DNA from: Altericroceibacterium xinjiangense
Lineage (GTDB): Bacteria; Pseudomonadota; Alphaproteobacteria; Sphingomonadales; Sphingomonadaceae
Assembly: GCF_003958635.1 (NCBI RefSeq)
Contig: NZ_RSEK01000001.1
Span: forward strand, 1 to 64,000
Reading direction: 5' to 3'
Length of the DNA: 64,000 bases
The position numbers and the translations under genes were made by a program. The notes under the pieces were generated by a model. It was given only the letters and a program-made list of their open reading frames with translations, had not been told where the DNA came from and ran no database searches. Position 1 is the first letter of the stretch. Each line of letters opens with the position of its first letter. Shown piece after piece: positions 9,671-21,528 of the stretch.

Positions 9671-11308
9671 ATGACCAATCGGATCGAATCCCCGCTGCCG
9701 CGCCTGCTGACCTTGTTCCGCCTGTTCATGCTGACGGCGCTGCTGCTTGGCACCGGGCAGGCGCAGGCCGACCCGGCCGATATAGATGCCGCGGCGCGCG
9801 GGGTGGTGCGCGTTCTTATCATCGAGCGGAATGAGGACGATCTGATGGCCGTGTCCCACGGGACCGGGTTCGCCGTCAGCCCGGAGCGGATCGTCACCAA
9901 CGCCCATGTAATTCAGGAAGCGCGCAACAATCCGGACTTGTCGATCGGGATCGTTCCGTCGGAAGGGGGCAATGCGGTCTATGCCCGGGTAGTCGCCGTG
10001 TCCCCCCGCAACGACCTTGCGCTGCTGGCGACCACCAGCCCCATGAACCTGCCGCCGCTGACGATCGCAGGCGAGGTGCTCGACAGCGGAGCCGTCAGCT
10101 CGGTCGGCTACCCGCAGAACGTCGACCGCGCACAGGGGCTCGGCTCCAGCGACATTTTCCGCCCGCAGCCCCCGGTAAAGAGCACCGGCTTCCTCGCCGG
10201 GCGGCGGCCGAGCCGTGAATTCGACACCCTGCTCCACACCGCGCCGATCGCGCGGGGGAACAGCGGCGGTCCACTGCTGGACGAATGCGGCCGAGTGACG
10301 GGCGTCAATTCCTTCGGCGCCCAGAGCGGCGGATCGGACGCGGAATTCTTCTTTGCCGTCTCTACGCGCGAACTGCTTCCGTTCCTGCGCGCCAACGGCA
10401 TCACGCCCCGCGTGAACGCCCTGCCCTGCCGCAGCATCGCCGAACTCGACGCTGCCGAGCGAGAGCGCGCAGGCCAGGCCGCGCAAGAGGCACGGCAAAA
10501 GGCCGCGGAGCAGGAAGAAGTGCTCGCTCGCCGACGCGATGAGGCGCAGCGCGATATAGAGTTTGCCGTACTGGCCGAGCGGGAGAACGGCATGGCGCTG
10601 GCCGGCTTGCTGCTGCTGCTCGCGTTCGGTGCAGGGGCATTCGCCTTCATCGCGTGGGAGCGGGAGGCGCGCACCCCGGCAATGGCTGCTGGCGGTCTGG
10701 CCGCACTCGCGATTCTCGGTGCCGGATATGCCTGGCTGTCCCGGCCGGATTTCGGCGCGGTCGCCGAACGGCTCGAACACGTGCTCCGCCGCGAGATGGT
10801 CGAGAGGGAAAGCGTTACGAGCGGGGTCATCGAGCCCGCGGGGACTGGGGCGCTTGCCTGCACTCTCGACCTCGCGCGCAGCCGGATCATCTCGGAAGCG
10901 GACGAATCGCTCACGCTCGACTGGAGCGCGGAAGGCTGCGCCGATAGCGCGACACAGTTCGGGCGTTCGGGCGATGACTGGCTGCGCGTGATGGTACCGG
11001 AATCCGAGGATGCGGTATCCGTCCAGCGGTTCGATCCCCAAACTGGGGAGTATCGGGTCGACCGCTATCTCCTGAGTCGTGAACGGATGCAGCGCATCCG
11101 TCAGGCGCGTGAGGGCTATGAAGCACCCGAATGCCGCGCGGGCGCGGCGGCGGCGGGTGCGCTTGGCACCAGCCAGAACGCGGTGCTTTCCCTCCTGCCC
11201 GATCGCCCGAACGAACGGTTGGCCTATACCTGCGCAGCTTTACCCGCGGCCCCGTCAGAGCCCGCGTCCGGAAACGCGCAGGGTGGGGAAACGCCACCTG
11301 CCTTGTAA
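9671..11308 (+). CDS. Membrane-anchored trypsin-like serine protease
   Basis: A 545 aa protein. A signal peptide or membrane anchor (about residues 11-33) is followed by a trypsin-like protease domain with a readable triad: H79 in TNAHV, D115 in RNDLALL and S198 in ARGNSGGP. Next come a charged coiled coil rich in Glu, Arg and Ala (about 256-304), two hydrophobic segments (about 308-328 and 337-356) and a 190 aa C-terminal domain I do not recognise. HtrA-like proteases usually have PDZ domains after the catalytic domain; none is seen. ATG at 9671 directly precedes the signal sequence. The substrate is unknown. Confidence 0.8.
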   Translation: MTNRIESPLPRLLTLFRLFMLTALLLGTGQAQADPADIDAAARGVVRVLIIERNEDDLMAVSHGTGFAVSPERIVTNAHVIQEARNNPDLSIGIVPSEGGNAVYARVVAVSPRNDLALLATTSPMNLPPLTIAGEVLDSGAVSSVGYPQNVDRAQGLGSSDIFRPQPPVKSTGFLAGRRPSREFDTLLHTAPIARGNSGGPLLDECGRVTGVNSFGAQSGGSDAEFFFAVSTRELLPFLRANGITPRVNALPCRSIAELDAAERERAGQAAQEARQKAAEQEEVLARRRDEAQRDIEFAVLAERENGMALAGLLLLLAFGAGAFAFIAWEREARTPAMAAGGLAALAILGAGYAWLSRPDFGAVAERLEHVLRREMVERESVTSGVIEPAGTGALACTLDLARSRIISEADESLTLDWSAEGCADSATQFGRSGDDWLRVMVPESEDAVSVQRFDPQTGEYRVDRYLLSRERMQRIRQAREGYEAPECRAGAAAAGALGTSQNAVLSLLPDRPNERLAYTCAALPAAPSEPASGNAQGGETPPAL

Positions 11309-11397
11309 GAGCGTGCTCATCGTCTGGCCGAACGCGTCCGCCGAGTGCCTGCCTTCATGCTGGAGACATCAGCCGGACCGCGCGCGGGCACCATGCC

Positions 11398-11425
11398 TTG
11401 CATTGCCGCAACCACGGTGCTAGGC
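11398..11425 (+). promoter_or_regulatory. Candidate promoter of the F1-ATPase operon
   Basis: TTGCAT is followed after 16 bp by CTAGGC, in the 200-bp gap before atpH. The arrangement resembles a vegetative promoter, with a TTG-rich -35 and a CTAG-containing -10. The rest of the gap contains no gene I can support. This is motif reading only. Confidence 0.35.
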
Positions 11426-11508
11426 GCGCGCCAGCCTTGCCGGGGCTTTGTTCCCATTGGCCAGGCCCAATTTTTTTCCGTTCCTTCGGACCCATAGAGG
11501 ACGCGCGC

Positions 11509-13621
<2,113 letters not shown>

Positions 13622-13662
13622 ACCAAACGTGCCCCCGCTCGCCCTGATGGAGGGCGGCGGGG

Positions 13663-13685
13663 GTTTCGACAGGCTCAGCCCGGAC
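13663..13685 (+). repeat. REP-like element between atpA and atpG
   Basis: The short stretch containing TTCGACAGGCTCAGCCC resembles a dispersed repeat (TTCGACAAGCTCAG type) that I recall as abundant between genes in Sphingomonadales genomes. A second, inverted relative is at 55311-55333 and shares the TTCGACAGGC core. Two copies in 64 kb do not prove a repeat family. Confidence 0.4.
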
Positions 13686-13705
13686 ACGGGCATCGGGGAA
13701 CGGAA

Positions 13706-14581
13706 TTGGCAAGCCTCAAGGAACTCAAGGGTCGGATCAACTCGGTCAAGTCGACCCAGAAGATCACCAAGGCCAAGCAGATGGTCGCCGCGGCAAAGCT
13801 GCGCAAGGCGCAGGCTGCCGCCGAGGCTGCGCGGCCGTATGCCGATCGGCTGGCAACTGTGATGGCCAGCCTGGCCGGGCGGATTGCCGGGCAGGACAAC
13901 GCACCGATGCTGCTGCGCGGCACCGGGAACGCCCAGCGGCATCTGCTGGTCGTCGCCAATTCCGACAAGGGGCTGGCGGGTGCGTTCAACTCCAACATCG
14001 TGCGTGCGGCGCTGACCAAGGCGCGTGAGCTCGAAAAGGCCGGCAAGACGGTCGAATTCTACCTGGTCGGCCGCAAGGGCCGCCCGGTGATCCGCCGCGC
14101 CTATCCGAACGCGATTGGGCAGATGTTCGACACCACCGATGTGCGCGAACCTGGCTATGCCGAAGCAGAGCGGATCGCGAATGAACTGATCGATATGTAC
14201 GCAGCCGGCAGGTTCGACGTCGCCCACTTGTTCTTCAGCCGCTTCAAGTCCGCGTTGACGCAAGTTCCGACGACGCAGCAGATCATCCCGGTCCCTGCTC
14301 CCGAAACGCCTGTGGCCGAAAGTGGCGCGGTGGTCGATTATGAGCCAGGCGAGGAGGAAATCCTCGAGGAATTGCTCCCGCGCTATCTCAAGACGCAGAT
14401 CTTCGGCGCTTTGCTGGAAAACCAGGCCAGCGAGCAAGGCGCCTCGATGACGGCGATGGACAACGCAACCCGCAACGCCGGTGATCTGATCAACAAGCTG
14501 ACCATCCAGTACAACCGCAGCCGCCAGGCCGCGATCACCACCGAACTGATTGAGATCATCGCGGGCGCGGAAGCGCTTTAG
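13706..14581 (+). CDS. atpG: ATP synthase F1 gamma subunit
   Basis: A 291 aa central rotor shaft of F1. The N-terminal helix [14 protein letters not shown] and the C-terminal motif [18 protein letters not shown] are diagnostic. The start is TTG at 13706 after GGGGAACGGAA; no ATG is available at the conserved N-terminus, so a non-ATG start is well supported. The last codons and the stop lie in the first copy of a 34-bp-spaced direct repeat. A small lipoprotein gene follows before atpD. Confidence 0.95.
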   Translation: MASLKELKGRINSVKSTQKITKAKQMVAAAKLRKAQAAAEAARPYADRLATVMASLAGRIAGQDNAPMLLRGTGNAQRHLLVVANSDKGLAGAFNSNIVRAALTKARELEKAGKTVEFYLVGRKGRPVIRRAYPNAIGQMFDTTDVREPGYAEAERIANELIDMYAAGRFDVAHLFFSRFKSALTQVPTTQQIIPVPAPETPVAESGAVVDYEPGEEEILEELLPRYLKTQIFGALLENQASEQGASMTAMDNATRNAGDLINKLTIQYNRSRQAAITTELIEIIAGAEAL

Positions 14582-14616
14582 CGGTAACGATAATCCGGGC
14601 GCGGAAGCGCTGTAAC
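14563..14616. repeat. Direct repeat over the atpG stop codon
   Basis: The 15-bp sequence GGGCGCGGAAGCGCT occurs at 14563-14577 and again at 14597-14611. Each copy is followed by a similar stop-like tail (TTAGCGG and GTAACGG). The period is 34 bp. It reads as a local tandem duplication of the atpG 3' end into the spacer before the lipoprotein gene. Confidence 0.85.
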
Positions 14617-14679
14617 GGCACATTGATGACGCTCGGCGCGCGCGCCCGAGCAAGACGAAAAGACCGGAGCTGAAGTCCA

Positions 14680-15033
14680 ATGAAAATGCTGTTCGCCTGT
14701 GGAATGCTTGCAGTGCTGGCCGCTTGCAGCGAAGCGCAGGAAACACCTGAACCCGTCGCGGTAACGCCCGTGGCCACCGCTCCGGCAGCGCCCAAGCTGT
14801 CTCCTCCGGACGAGGCGGTTTTCACGACCGCTTTTGCGGAAGCCTGTCCCGAGGCGCCGGAAGTGAGCACAGCGCTGTGCAAGTCGCTTGGTTTCGGTGA
14901 AGAAGGCTTCACCTGCAACTACGGCCTCGGCGAAGACGAATACCGCCGCAACACCGCCACGCTCGTTCCCGAAGACGGCGTGTGGACCCTCGACGACCCT
15001 GAAAAAACCTGCGCCGCCGCCGACGCGGCCTAA
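14680..15033 (+). CDS. Small lipoprotein encoded between atpG and atpD
   Basis: A 117 aa predicted lipoprotein: MKMLF start, hydrophobic stretch and lipobox VLAAC. A proline/alanine-rich linker (about residues 22-44) is followed by a compact domain with four cysteines. CGG AG-type ribosome-binding sequence precedes ATG 14680. It ends 18 bp before atpD, so it is almost certainly part of the ATP synthase operon transcript. I recognise no family, and a periplasm-facing lipoprotein is not a known subunit of F1. Confidence 0.8.
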   Translation: MKMLFACGMLAVLAACSEAQETPEPVAVTPVATAPAAPKLSPPDEAVFTTAFAEACPEAPEVSTALCKSLGFGEEGFTCNYGLGEDEYRRNTATLVPEDGVWTLDDPEKTCAAADAA

Positions 15034-16509
<1,476 letters not shown>

Positions 16510-16516
16510 TCAAGGG

Positions 16517-16696
16517 ATGGCAACACCCGACCTTGCGGACTGCGTCAACGACGTGTGCCCCTGGTCGGGCAAGCCGGTGTCTCCTGACAGCCTGACCCTC
16601 TATCGGGGAAAGGTAGTCGGGTTCTGCAACACCGGCTGCCGTGACAAATTTGCCAAGGCCGCACGCGATTTCGACGCGGCTATCGACGGGAATTAA
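16517..16696 (+). CDS. Small cysteine-rich (YHS/TRASH-like) protein between atpD and atpC
   Basis: A 59 aa protein with [13 protein letters not shown] near the N-terminus and [11 protein letters not shown] near the middle. The paired cysteines and the [10 protein letters not shown] motif resemble YHS/TRASH-type metal-binding modules; I infer metal binding but cannot name the metal. It begins 7 bp after the atpD stop with CAAGGG as a likely ribosome-binding site and ends 2 bp before atpC, so it is tightly embedded in the operon. The homologues may be annotated under unrelated names because of their small size. Confidence 0.8.
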   Translation: MATPDLADCVNDVCPWSGKPVSPDSLTLYRGKVVGFCNTGCRDKFAKAARDFDAAIDGN

Positions 16697-16698
16697 CC

Positions 16699-16953
16699 AT
16701 GCTGCATTTCGAACTCGTCACGCCGGCCAAGCTGGTCCGCTCGGAAAGCGTCCACATGGTCGTAGTCCCGGGGACTGAAGGTGAGTTCGGCGTATTGGAA
16801 GGCCACGCGCCTTTCATGTCCACCATCCGCGATGGCGCGGTGCAGGTCTATCGCACCGCCGGCGGCGCGCCCGAGCTGATCGAAGTCCGCGGCGGCTTTG
16901 CCGAAGTGGGCGACAACGGACTGACGGTTCTGGCGGAGCACGTCGAGGGCTGA
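16699..16953 (+). CDS. atpC: ATP synthase F1 epsilon subunit
   Basis: An 84 aa epsilon subunit, the beta-sandwich part of the rotor. Motifs [25 protein letters not shown] and EVRGGFAEV are typical. The protein is shorter than the ~130-140 aa E. coli form because it lacks the C-terminal helical hairpin that inhibits ATP hydrolysis in some bacteria; short epsilon subunits are common in alphaproteobacteria. It is the last gene of the operon and is followed by a strong terminator. Confidence 0.94.
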   Translation: MLHFELVTPAKLVRSESVHMVVVPGTEGEFGVLEGHAPFMSTIRDGAVQVYRTAGGAPELIEVRGGFAEVGDNGLTVLAEHVEG

Positions 16954-16973
16954 AGTCTTCCTGTGATTTTCGG

Positions 16974-17003
16974 AAAAGGGCGCCCGTTGCGGCGCCCTTT
17001 TTC
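16974..17003 (+). terminator. Intrinsic terminator after the atp operon
   Basis: AAAAGGGCGCC, a 6-base loop, then GGCGCCCTTTTT. The stem is perfect and ends in a T-run, 20 bp after the atpC stop. Confidence 0.9.
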
Positions 17004-17052
17004 GTTGATGGTTGCCAGCACACCGTTGGGCGGCCGATCGGCCCCGTGAGCT

Positions 17053-17334
17053 TCAGCGTTTCGACCGCGTCGGGGCGTGGAAATCAGGCGGCTTGTCAGC
17101 AACCCAGCGCACGAACTTCGCAACCGGCTCGCGCTCCAGCAGCGCCGCCCGGCTGGACCCGAGGCGAGCCAGTTCTGCGTTGGTGAAGTTGGCGTGGATC
17201 GTCCTGTGGCAGATCGGGTGCAGGGGAACCGTCTCGCGCCCGCCCTTCGCCTTGGGTACCGTGTGGTGCAGCTGCACCTTGCGCCCCAGCGGGCGTTCGC
17301 AGAGCCAGCAGCGAGGCGGTTCTTCCAGGTTCAC
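17053..17334 (-). CDS. Small HNH endonuclease
   Basis: A 93 aa single-domain HNH nuclease. It has a CWLC pair near the N-terminus, then LHHTVPKAKGG, HPICHRTIHANF and the following conserved helix. The start is GTG at 17334, overlapping the stop of the upstream transporter by four bases (GTGA), so translation is probably coupled. A housekeeping role for these stand-alone HNH proteins is not established. It faces the atp terminator. Confidence 0.85.
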   Translation of the reverse strand: MNLEEPPRCWLCERPLGRKVQLHHTVPKAKGGRETVPLHPICHRTIHANFTNAELARLGSSRAALLEREPVAKFVRWVADKPPDFHAPTRSKR

Positions 17335-18236
17335 GGGTTCTCGGGCGGTTCCTTCACCCGGCCTTGCCACCACAAGTACAGCCCCGCTCCGATGATGATC
17401 GCAGCGCCCAGCATTGTCACGAGGTCGATCGTGTTGCCGAAGAACCACCAGCCGATCACCACGGCTACCAGCAGCTGGCCATAGGTCATCGGCGCCACGG
17501 TGGCCGCACCCGCGCGCACCGTCCCCATATAGATCAGGTAATGCGCCACGGTGGCGCTGACCGCGATGAAGGCGAGGCGCGCCAGGACGCTCCATTCCGG
17601 CCAGTGAAGTCGCAGCGCGTCCACTCCGCTCAGGTGTCCGGCAACGCTGGCAATAACCAGTAGGACGGAGGCCGTCAGTGCGACATAGACCTGCATCGCC
17701 AGCACGCCCGCGGCCCCGGCAACTGCGCGGTTCGCGATCATCAGCATGGCCATGCCTGCGGCCGCGATCAGCGGCAGCAGCGCGCCGAGGCCGACAGCCT
17801 CGAAATTCGGACGCAGCACGAGGACAACCCCGCAAAACGCCACAAGCGTTGCGACAATCGTGGGCAATCGCAGCCGTTCGTTGAGGAAGATAGCCGCAAG
17901 GATCGCCGTGATCATCGGCTGGGTGAAGGTGATGGTGGTCGCTTCCGCCAGCGGCATGAGCCACACCGCCAGGAACATCGCGATGGACGCGACACTGACG
18001 GCAAGGCCGCGAACCCATTGCAAACCCGGCTTCGGCATCCGTAGCGCGCCAATACCCTGCTGCGCCACTAGAAAGGCGGACAGGCCGGCCGCTGCAAGGA
18101 CATAGCGCGTCGCCGCCATCGCGGCGGGCGACCACATCCCGGTCATGCCCTTGACGATCGCGTCGCCGATCGAGAGCGTGCAGAATCCGGCCAACGCGAA
18201 AAGCAGTCCCGAGCGGTCGTTTTGCTGCACCTTCAT
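17331..18236 (-). CDS. EamA/DMT-family transporter
   Basis: A 301 aa inner-membrane protein with about ten hydrophobic segments in two repeated halves, the EamA (drug/metabolite transporter) layout. The first repeat contains the typical LAEATTITFTQPMITAILA segment. The substrate is unknown; amino-acid or metabolite export is usual for the family. It ends in a four-base overlap with the HNH gene. A second EamA transporter lies at 18605-19522. Confidence 0.88.
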   Translation of the reverse strand: MKVQQNDRSGLLFALAGFCTLSIGDAIVKGMTGMWSPAAMAATRYVLAAAGLSAFLVAQQGIGALRMPKPGLQWVRGLAVSVASIAMFLAVWLMPLAEATTITFTQPMITAILAAIFLNERLRLPTIVATLVAFCGVVLVLRPNFEAVGLGALLPLIAAAGMAMLMIANRAVAGAAGVLAMQVYVALTASVLLVIASVAGHLSGVDALRLHWPEWSVLARLAFIAVSATVAHYLIYMGTVRAGAATVAPMTYGQLLVAVVIGWWFFGNTIDLVTMLGAAIIIGAGLYLWWQGRVKEPPENP

Positions 18237-18294
18237 CCCCTTGCCGGTTGCGCCGCTCTAGGCCCCGCTTGCAGCCAAGCCAACCGTCTTGCGT

Positions 18295-18528
18295 TTATCC
18301 GGCCCGCCAGCCCTGCACCGCAACCCCCAGCAAGATGAAACCCATAAAGCCCGAAACGAAGAAGATCGCGGTCCAGGGCATCCAGCCGACAGCATCGATC
18401 CGCGTGCGCTTTAACCGGCGGCGTTCCGCCACCAGGGCGACAGCTGCGAGCAGCAGCAGCGCGCCGCCCCACACGCCGGCGAGCGTGGCCGGGCCGGCGA
18501 AGCGCAGGAAATCGGGTTCGACAAACAC
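18295..18528 (-). CDS. Small two-TM membrane protein
   Basis: A 77 aa predicted protein from GTG 18528. It has two hydrophobic segments separated by a basic loop (ERRRLKRTRIDAVGW) and ends FILLGVAVQGWRAG. I recall similar short proteins in sphingomonads but no function. The start codon is uncertain because the frame continues open upstream without a clear ATG. It is divergent from the second DMT transporter. Confidence 0.55.
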   Translation of the reverse strand: MFVEPDFLRFAGPATLAGVWGGALLLLAAVALVAERRRLKRTRIDAVGWMPWTAIFFVSGFMGFILLGVAVQGWRAG

Positions 18529-18604
18529 GCGGGCGCCTATGCTTCGCAGACGGCAGCCGTACAAGGCTTGATCGAGCGCGCCGCCTGTCTCATGCGCACA
18601 AGGA

Positions 18605-19522
18605 ATGGATGCGAGCGAACCCAAACACCGGCCCCTGCTCGCCCTCGGCATCCGACTGGCCGCGATCGCCGCCCTGGCCACGATGTCCGCGCTGGTGAAG
18701 CTGGCCGGAGAACGCGGGGTCCACTTGCTGGAGATCCTGTTCTGGCGCCAGTTTGTGACAATCCCGATCGCGCTCGGCTGGGTGATGGCGACCGGCGGGC
18801 TTGCCATGCTCCGGACCGATCGCCCGCGCACCCATGCCAAACGCGCCCTCTATGGCATGGTGGGGATGATCCTCAATTTCGGGGGACTCCTGCTGCTGCC
18901 GCTCGCCGAGGCGACGACCATGGGTTTCACCGCTCCTATCTGGGCGGTGATCCTTTCCACGCTGCTGCTGGGAGAAAAGGTGGGGGTCTACCGCTGGGGC
19001 GCGGTTGCGCTAGGGTTTGCGGGGGTGCTGGTGATTGCCCAGCCCGGCGGCGGGCACATTCCGCTGTTCGGCGCGGCCGCGGCGCTGAGCGGTGCATTCA
19101 TGGTCGCGCTCATCTCGATCCAGATCGCGGATCTCAATCGCACGGACAAGCCGCTGACCATCGTGTTCTGGTTCGCCGCGATCAGCACCGCAACGACGGT
19201 GCTGGCGCTGCCATTCGTGTCGACCAGCCATGATGCCGGCGAATGGGCACTGCTCATCGGGATCGGGATTGTCGGGGGCGCGGGCCAGTTGCTGCTGACG
19301 TCCGCCTTGCGCGTCGGGAAGGTCGCCAGCGTGATCGTGATGGACTACTCTTCGCTGTTCTGGGCTACGCTGTACGGCTGGACGATCTGGAACATGCTGC
19401 CGCCCACTTCCACGTGGGTGGGGGTCCCGTTGATCGTCGCAGCCGGACTGGTGATTGCGTGGCGGGAGCATCGTCTGGCCCGCCCCAGCAACCGCGATGT
19501 GGCGCGGGTGGAAGGAACCTGA
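18605..19522 (+). CDS. EamA/DMT-family transporter
   Basis: A 305 aa inner-membrane protein with about ten hydrophobic segments and two EamA repeats (LPLAEATTMGFTAPIWAVIL in the first). It is a paralogue of the transporter at 17331-18236, in the opposite orientation. ATG 18605 follows CAAGGA. The last 20 residues are polar and probably cytoplasmic. The substrate is unknown. Confidence 0.88.
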   Translation: MDASEPKHRPLLALGIRLAAIAALATMSALVKLAGERGVHLLEILFWRQFVTIPIALGWVMATGGLAMLRTDRPRTHAKRALYGMVGMILNFGGLLLLPLAEATTMGFTAPIWAVILSTLLLGEKVGVYRWGAVALGFAGVLVIAQPGGGHIPLFGAAAALSGAFMVALISIQIADLNRTDKPLTIVFWFAAISTATTVLALPFVSTSHDAGEWALLIGIGIVGGAGQLLLTSALRVGKVASVIVMDYSSLFWATLYGWTIWNMLPPTSTWVGVPLIVAAGLVIAWREHRLARPSNRDVARVEGT

Positions 19523-19538
19523 AACGAGATGGCGGGTT
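19514..19538 (+). promoter_or_regulatory. Candidate sigma-EcfG promoter before entericidin
   Basis: GGAAC, 16 bp, then GGTT. The consensus for the alphaproteobacterial general-stress sigma factor EcfG is GGAAC-N16/17-CGTT, so one base differs. It overlaps the end of the transporter gene and lies 38 bp before the entericidin start codon. Confidence 0.5.
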
Positions 19539-19575
19539 TTTCCGCCGATCGTTCATCACGAACGAAAGGACGAAC

Positions 19576-19704
19576 ATGACACGCAAAGTACTGATCGCAC
19601 TGATGGCCGGAGCCGTCGCCTTCACCGCCACGGCGTGCAACACCGTAAAGGGCGTGGGCCGGGATATCGAATCCGTCGGGGAGGCCGCCGACCGGGCGGT
19701 ATGA
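19576..19704 (+). CDS. Entericidin A/B family lipoprotein
   Basis: A 42 aa lipoprotein: MTRKVLIAL start, hydrophobic stretch, lipobox FTATAC, then NTVKGVGRDIESVGEA, the entericidin signature. In enterobacteria, entericidins form an antidote/toxin pair; in alphaproteobacteria single copies are common and associated with stress. An AAAGGA ribosome-binding site precedes ATG 19576. The upstream EcfG-like motif supports stress control. Confidence 0.88.
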   Translation: MTRKVLIALMAGAVAFTATACNTVKGVGRDIESVGEAADRAV

Positions 19705-19717
19705 CCTAGGGGGCGAC

Positions 19718-20329
19718 CTATCCCGTCCTGCGATAGACGAGCACGAGGTTGTTGGCCGGCATTGCCACGCGGCGTGTCCGGCCAAAACCCTGCTGGTCTG
19801 CCACGTCATCCAGGCGCGCCAGATGCCGCAGACCCCAGGCTGGGTTGCGCGCCTTGAGCGAGCGATCGAAGTCGAGATTGGAGGGCGCGGTTTCCACGTC
19901 GTCCTCGACATAAGGTCCGTAGAGGATCAGCGGCGCCCCTTCGGGCAGCAGCCGCTCCGCTCCGGCGAACAGCCCAAGGGTGGCGGTCCACGGGCTGATG
20001 TGCACCATGTTGATGCAAACGATCGCCTCCGCGCGCGTCAGCGGCCACTCGGCGCCCGAAGCATCGAGCGGGAGGGGAACGCGCAGGTTGCCCAGCCCGC
20101 TTTCGGCCTGCCAGGCCGCTATGGATGCCCGCGCAACCGGATCGGGATCGCTCGGCTGCCAGGTAAGGCGGGAAAACCGCTCAGCAAAGGACATGGCGTG
20201 CTCGCCCGTCCCACTGGCGATTTCCAGCACGGTGCCGCTGTCCGGCAGTTCGTCCGCCAGCACGTCCGCGATCGGCCCGCGGTTGCGCAGGGCGGCGGGG
20301 GCAGATTGCTTCTTCAGGAATTCAGACAT
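19718..20329 (-). CDS. DUF938 SAM-dependent methyltransferase
   Basis: A 203 aa methyltransferase-like protein. The SAM-binding motif I is VLEIASGTGEHA (near residue 35), and motif IV-like INMVHISPW follows. The Family DUF938 has no assigned substrate. ATG 20329 overlaps the dgt stop by eight bases (ATGTCTGA), so it is probably translated by coupling with dgt. Confidence 0.82.
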   Translation of the reverse strand: MSEFLKKQSAPAALRNRGPIADVLADELPDSGTVLEIASGTGEHAMSFAERFSRLTWQPSDPDPVARASIAAWQAESGLGNLRVPLPLDASGAEWPLTRAEAIVCINMVHISPWTATLGLFAGAERLLPEGAPLILYGPYVEDDVETAPSNLDFDRSLKARNPAWGLRHLARLDDVADQQGFGRTRRVAMPANNLVLVYRRTG

Positions 20330-21482
20330 TCGACAATCCCTCCGGCGCCTTGCCGAAGACCTCGGCATAGCGGTCCATCGCGTAGCGGTCCGTCATCCCG
20401 CCGATGAAGTCGGCAATGCGGCGGCCGCGCGCGGGATCCGCGTCCGGCAGGGCCGCGCGCCAGCTTTCGGGCAGCCGGTCGGGGTCCTCGCAATAGGCGG
20501 CATATAACCTCGCCACCACGTCCCGTGCGCGGTCGGCGGTGCCGATCTGCTCCGGGTGGTAATAGAGGTTTGCGTAGAGGAATTTCTTCAGCCGCCGCTC
20601 CTGCGCAGCCATCTCCGGGGAGAATGCCGCAATCGGAGCGTCATGGGCACGGATGTCCTCCACTGACCCGATGTCGCGGACGTTCGCCCGGGTCTGTTCG
20701 AGCAGATCGTTCACCATCAACCCGATCTGGGTGCGGACAAGTTCGCGCAGACGCGCCGGCTGCGGTGCATGCGGAAACCGGCGTTCGACCGCGCGCCACT
20801 GATCGGCCAGGAAGTCGAGCGTCAGCAACTGATCGAGATCGAGGAAACCCCCGCGCACTCCATCGTCAATATCGTGGTTGTCGTAAGCGATGTCGTCCGC
20901 CAGCGCCGCCACTTGCGCTTCGAGCGAAGGCCAGCCGGCAAGATCGAGCGGAAAGGCGCTGTCGAGTTCCGCCAGAGCCCAGCCGGGATCGGTCACCGGT
21001 CCGTTGTGCTTTGCCAGCCCTTCGAGCATTTCCCAGCTGAGATTCAGCCCTGGATTGGCGGCATAGGGGCTGTCCAGCCGCATCAGCGTGCGCACCGACT
21101 GTTCGTTGTGGCGGAAGCCGCCGACCGTTTCCATCGACCGGTGGAGCGCTTCCTCTCCCGCATGGCCGAACGGGGGGTGGCCGATATCGTGCGCCAGGCA
21201 CAAGGCCTCCGTCAGATCCTCATCCAGGCCCAGCGAGCGGGCGATCACTCGCCCGATCTGGGCCACTTCCAGGCTGTGAGTCAGCCGAACGCGGTAGTGA
21301 TCGCCGTCGGGGGCGATGAACACCTGTGTCTTGCCGGCTAGGCGGCGGAACGCGATCGAGTGGATGATCCGGTCCCGGTCGCGCTGAAATTCGCTGCGCG
21401 GTCCGCGCGCGCCATCGCGCTGCTCGGGAAACTCGCGCCCACGGGAACGCTCCGGATCGGCGGCATAAGGGGCGCGGCTCAT
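20322..21482 (-). CDS. dgt: Deoxyguanosinetriphosphate triphosphohydrolase-like protein
   Basis: A 386 aa HD-domain phosphohydrolase. The metal-binding HD motif is visible in CLAHDIGHPPFGHAGE, and an upstream RLTHSLEVAQIGR motif supplies another histidine. The family hydrolyses dNTPs to deoxynucleosides and tripolyphosphate, and its members help control dNTP pools. The N-terminus EFQRDRDRIIHSIAFRRL is typical. The DUF938 gene overlaps its 3' end. Confidence 0.93.
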   Translation of the reverse strand: MSRAPYAADPERSRGREFPEQRDGARGPRSEFQRDRDRIIHSIAFRRLAGKTQVFIAPDGDHYRVRLTHSLEVAQIGRVIARSLGLDEDLTEALCLAHDIGHPPFGHAGEEALHRSMETVGGFRHNEQSVRTLMRLDSPYAANPGLNLSWEMLEGLAKHNGPVTDPGWALAELDSAFPLDLAGWPSLEAQVAALADDIAYDNHDIDDGVRGGFLDLDQLLTLDFLADQWRAVERRFPHAPQPARLRELVRTQIGLMVNDLLEQTRANVRDIGSVEDIRAHDAPIAAFSPEMAAQERRLKKFLYANLYYHPEQIGTADRARDVVARLYAAYCEDPDRLPESWRAALPDADPARGRRIADFIGGMTDRYAMDRYAEVFGKAPEGLSNV

Positions 21483-21528
21483 GACGGCCTAGCTAGGAAG
21501 GACTGCGCAAATTGGCAACGAGGAGGTG

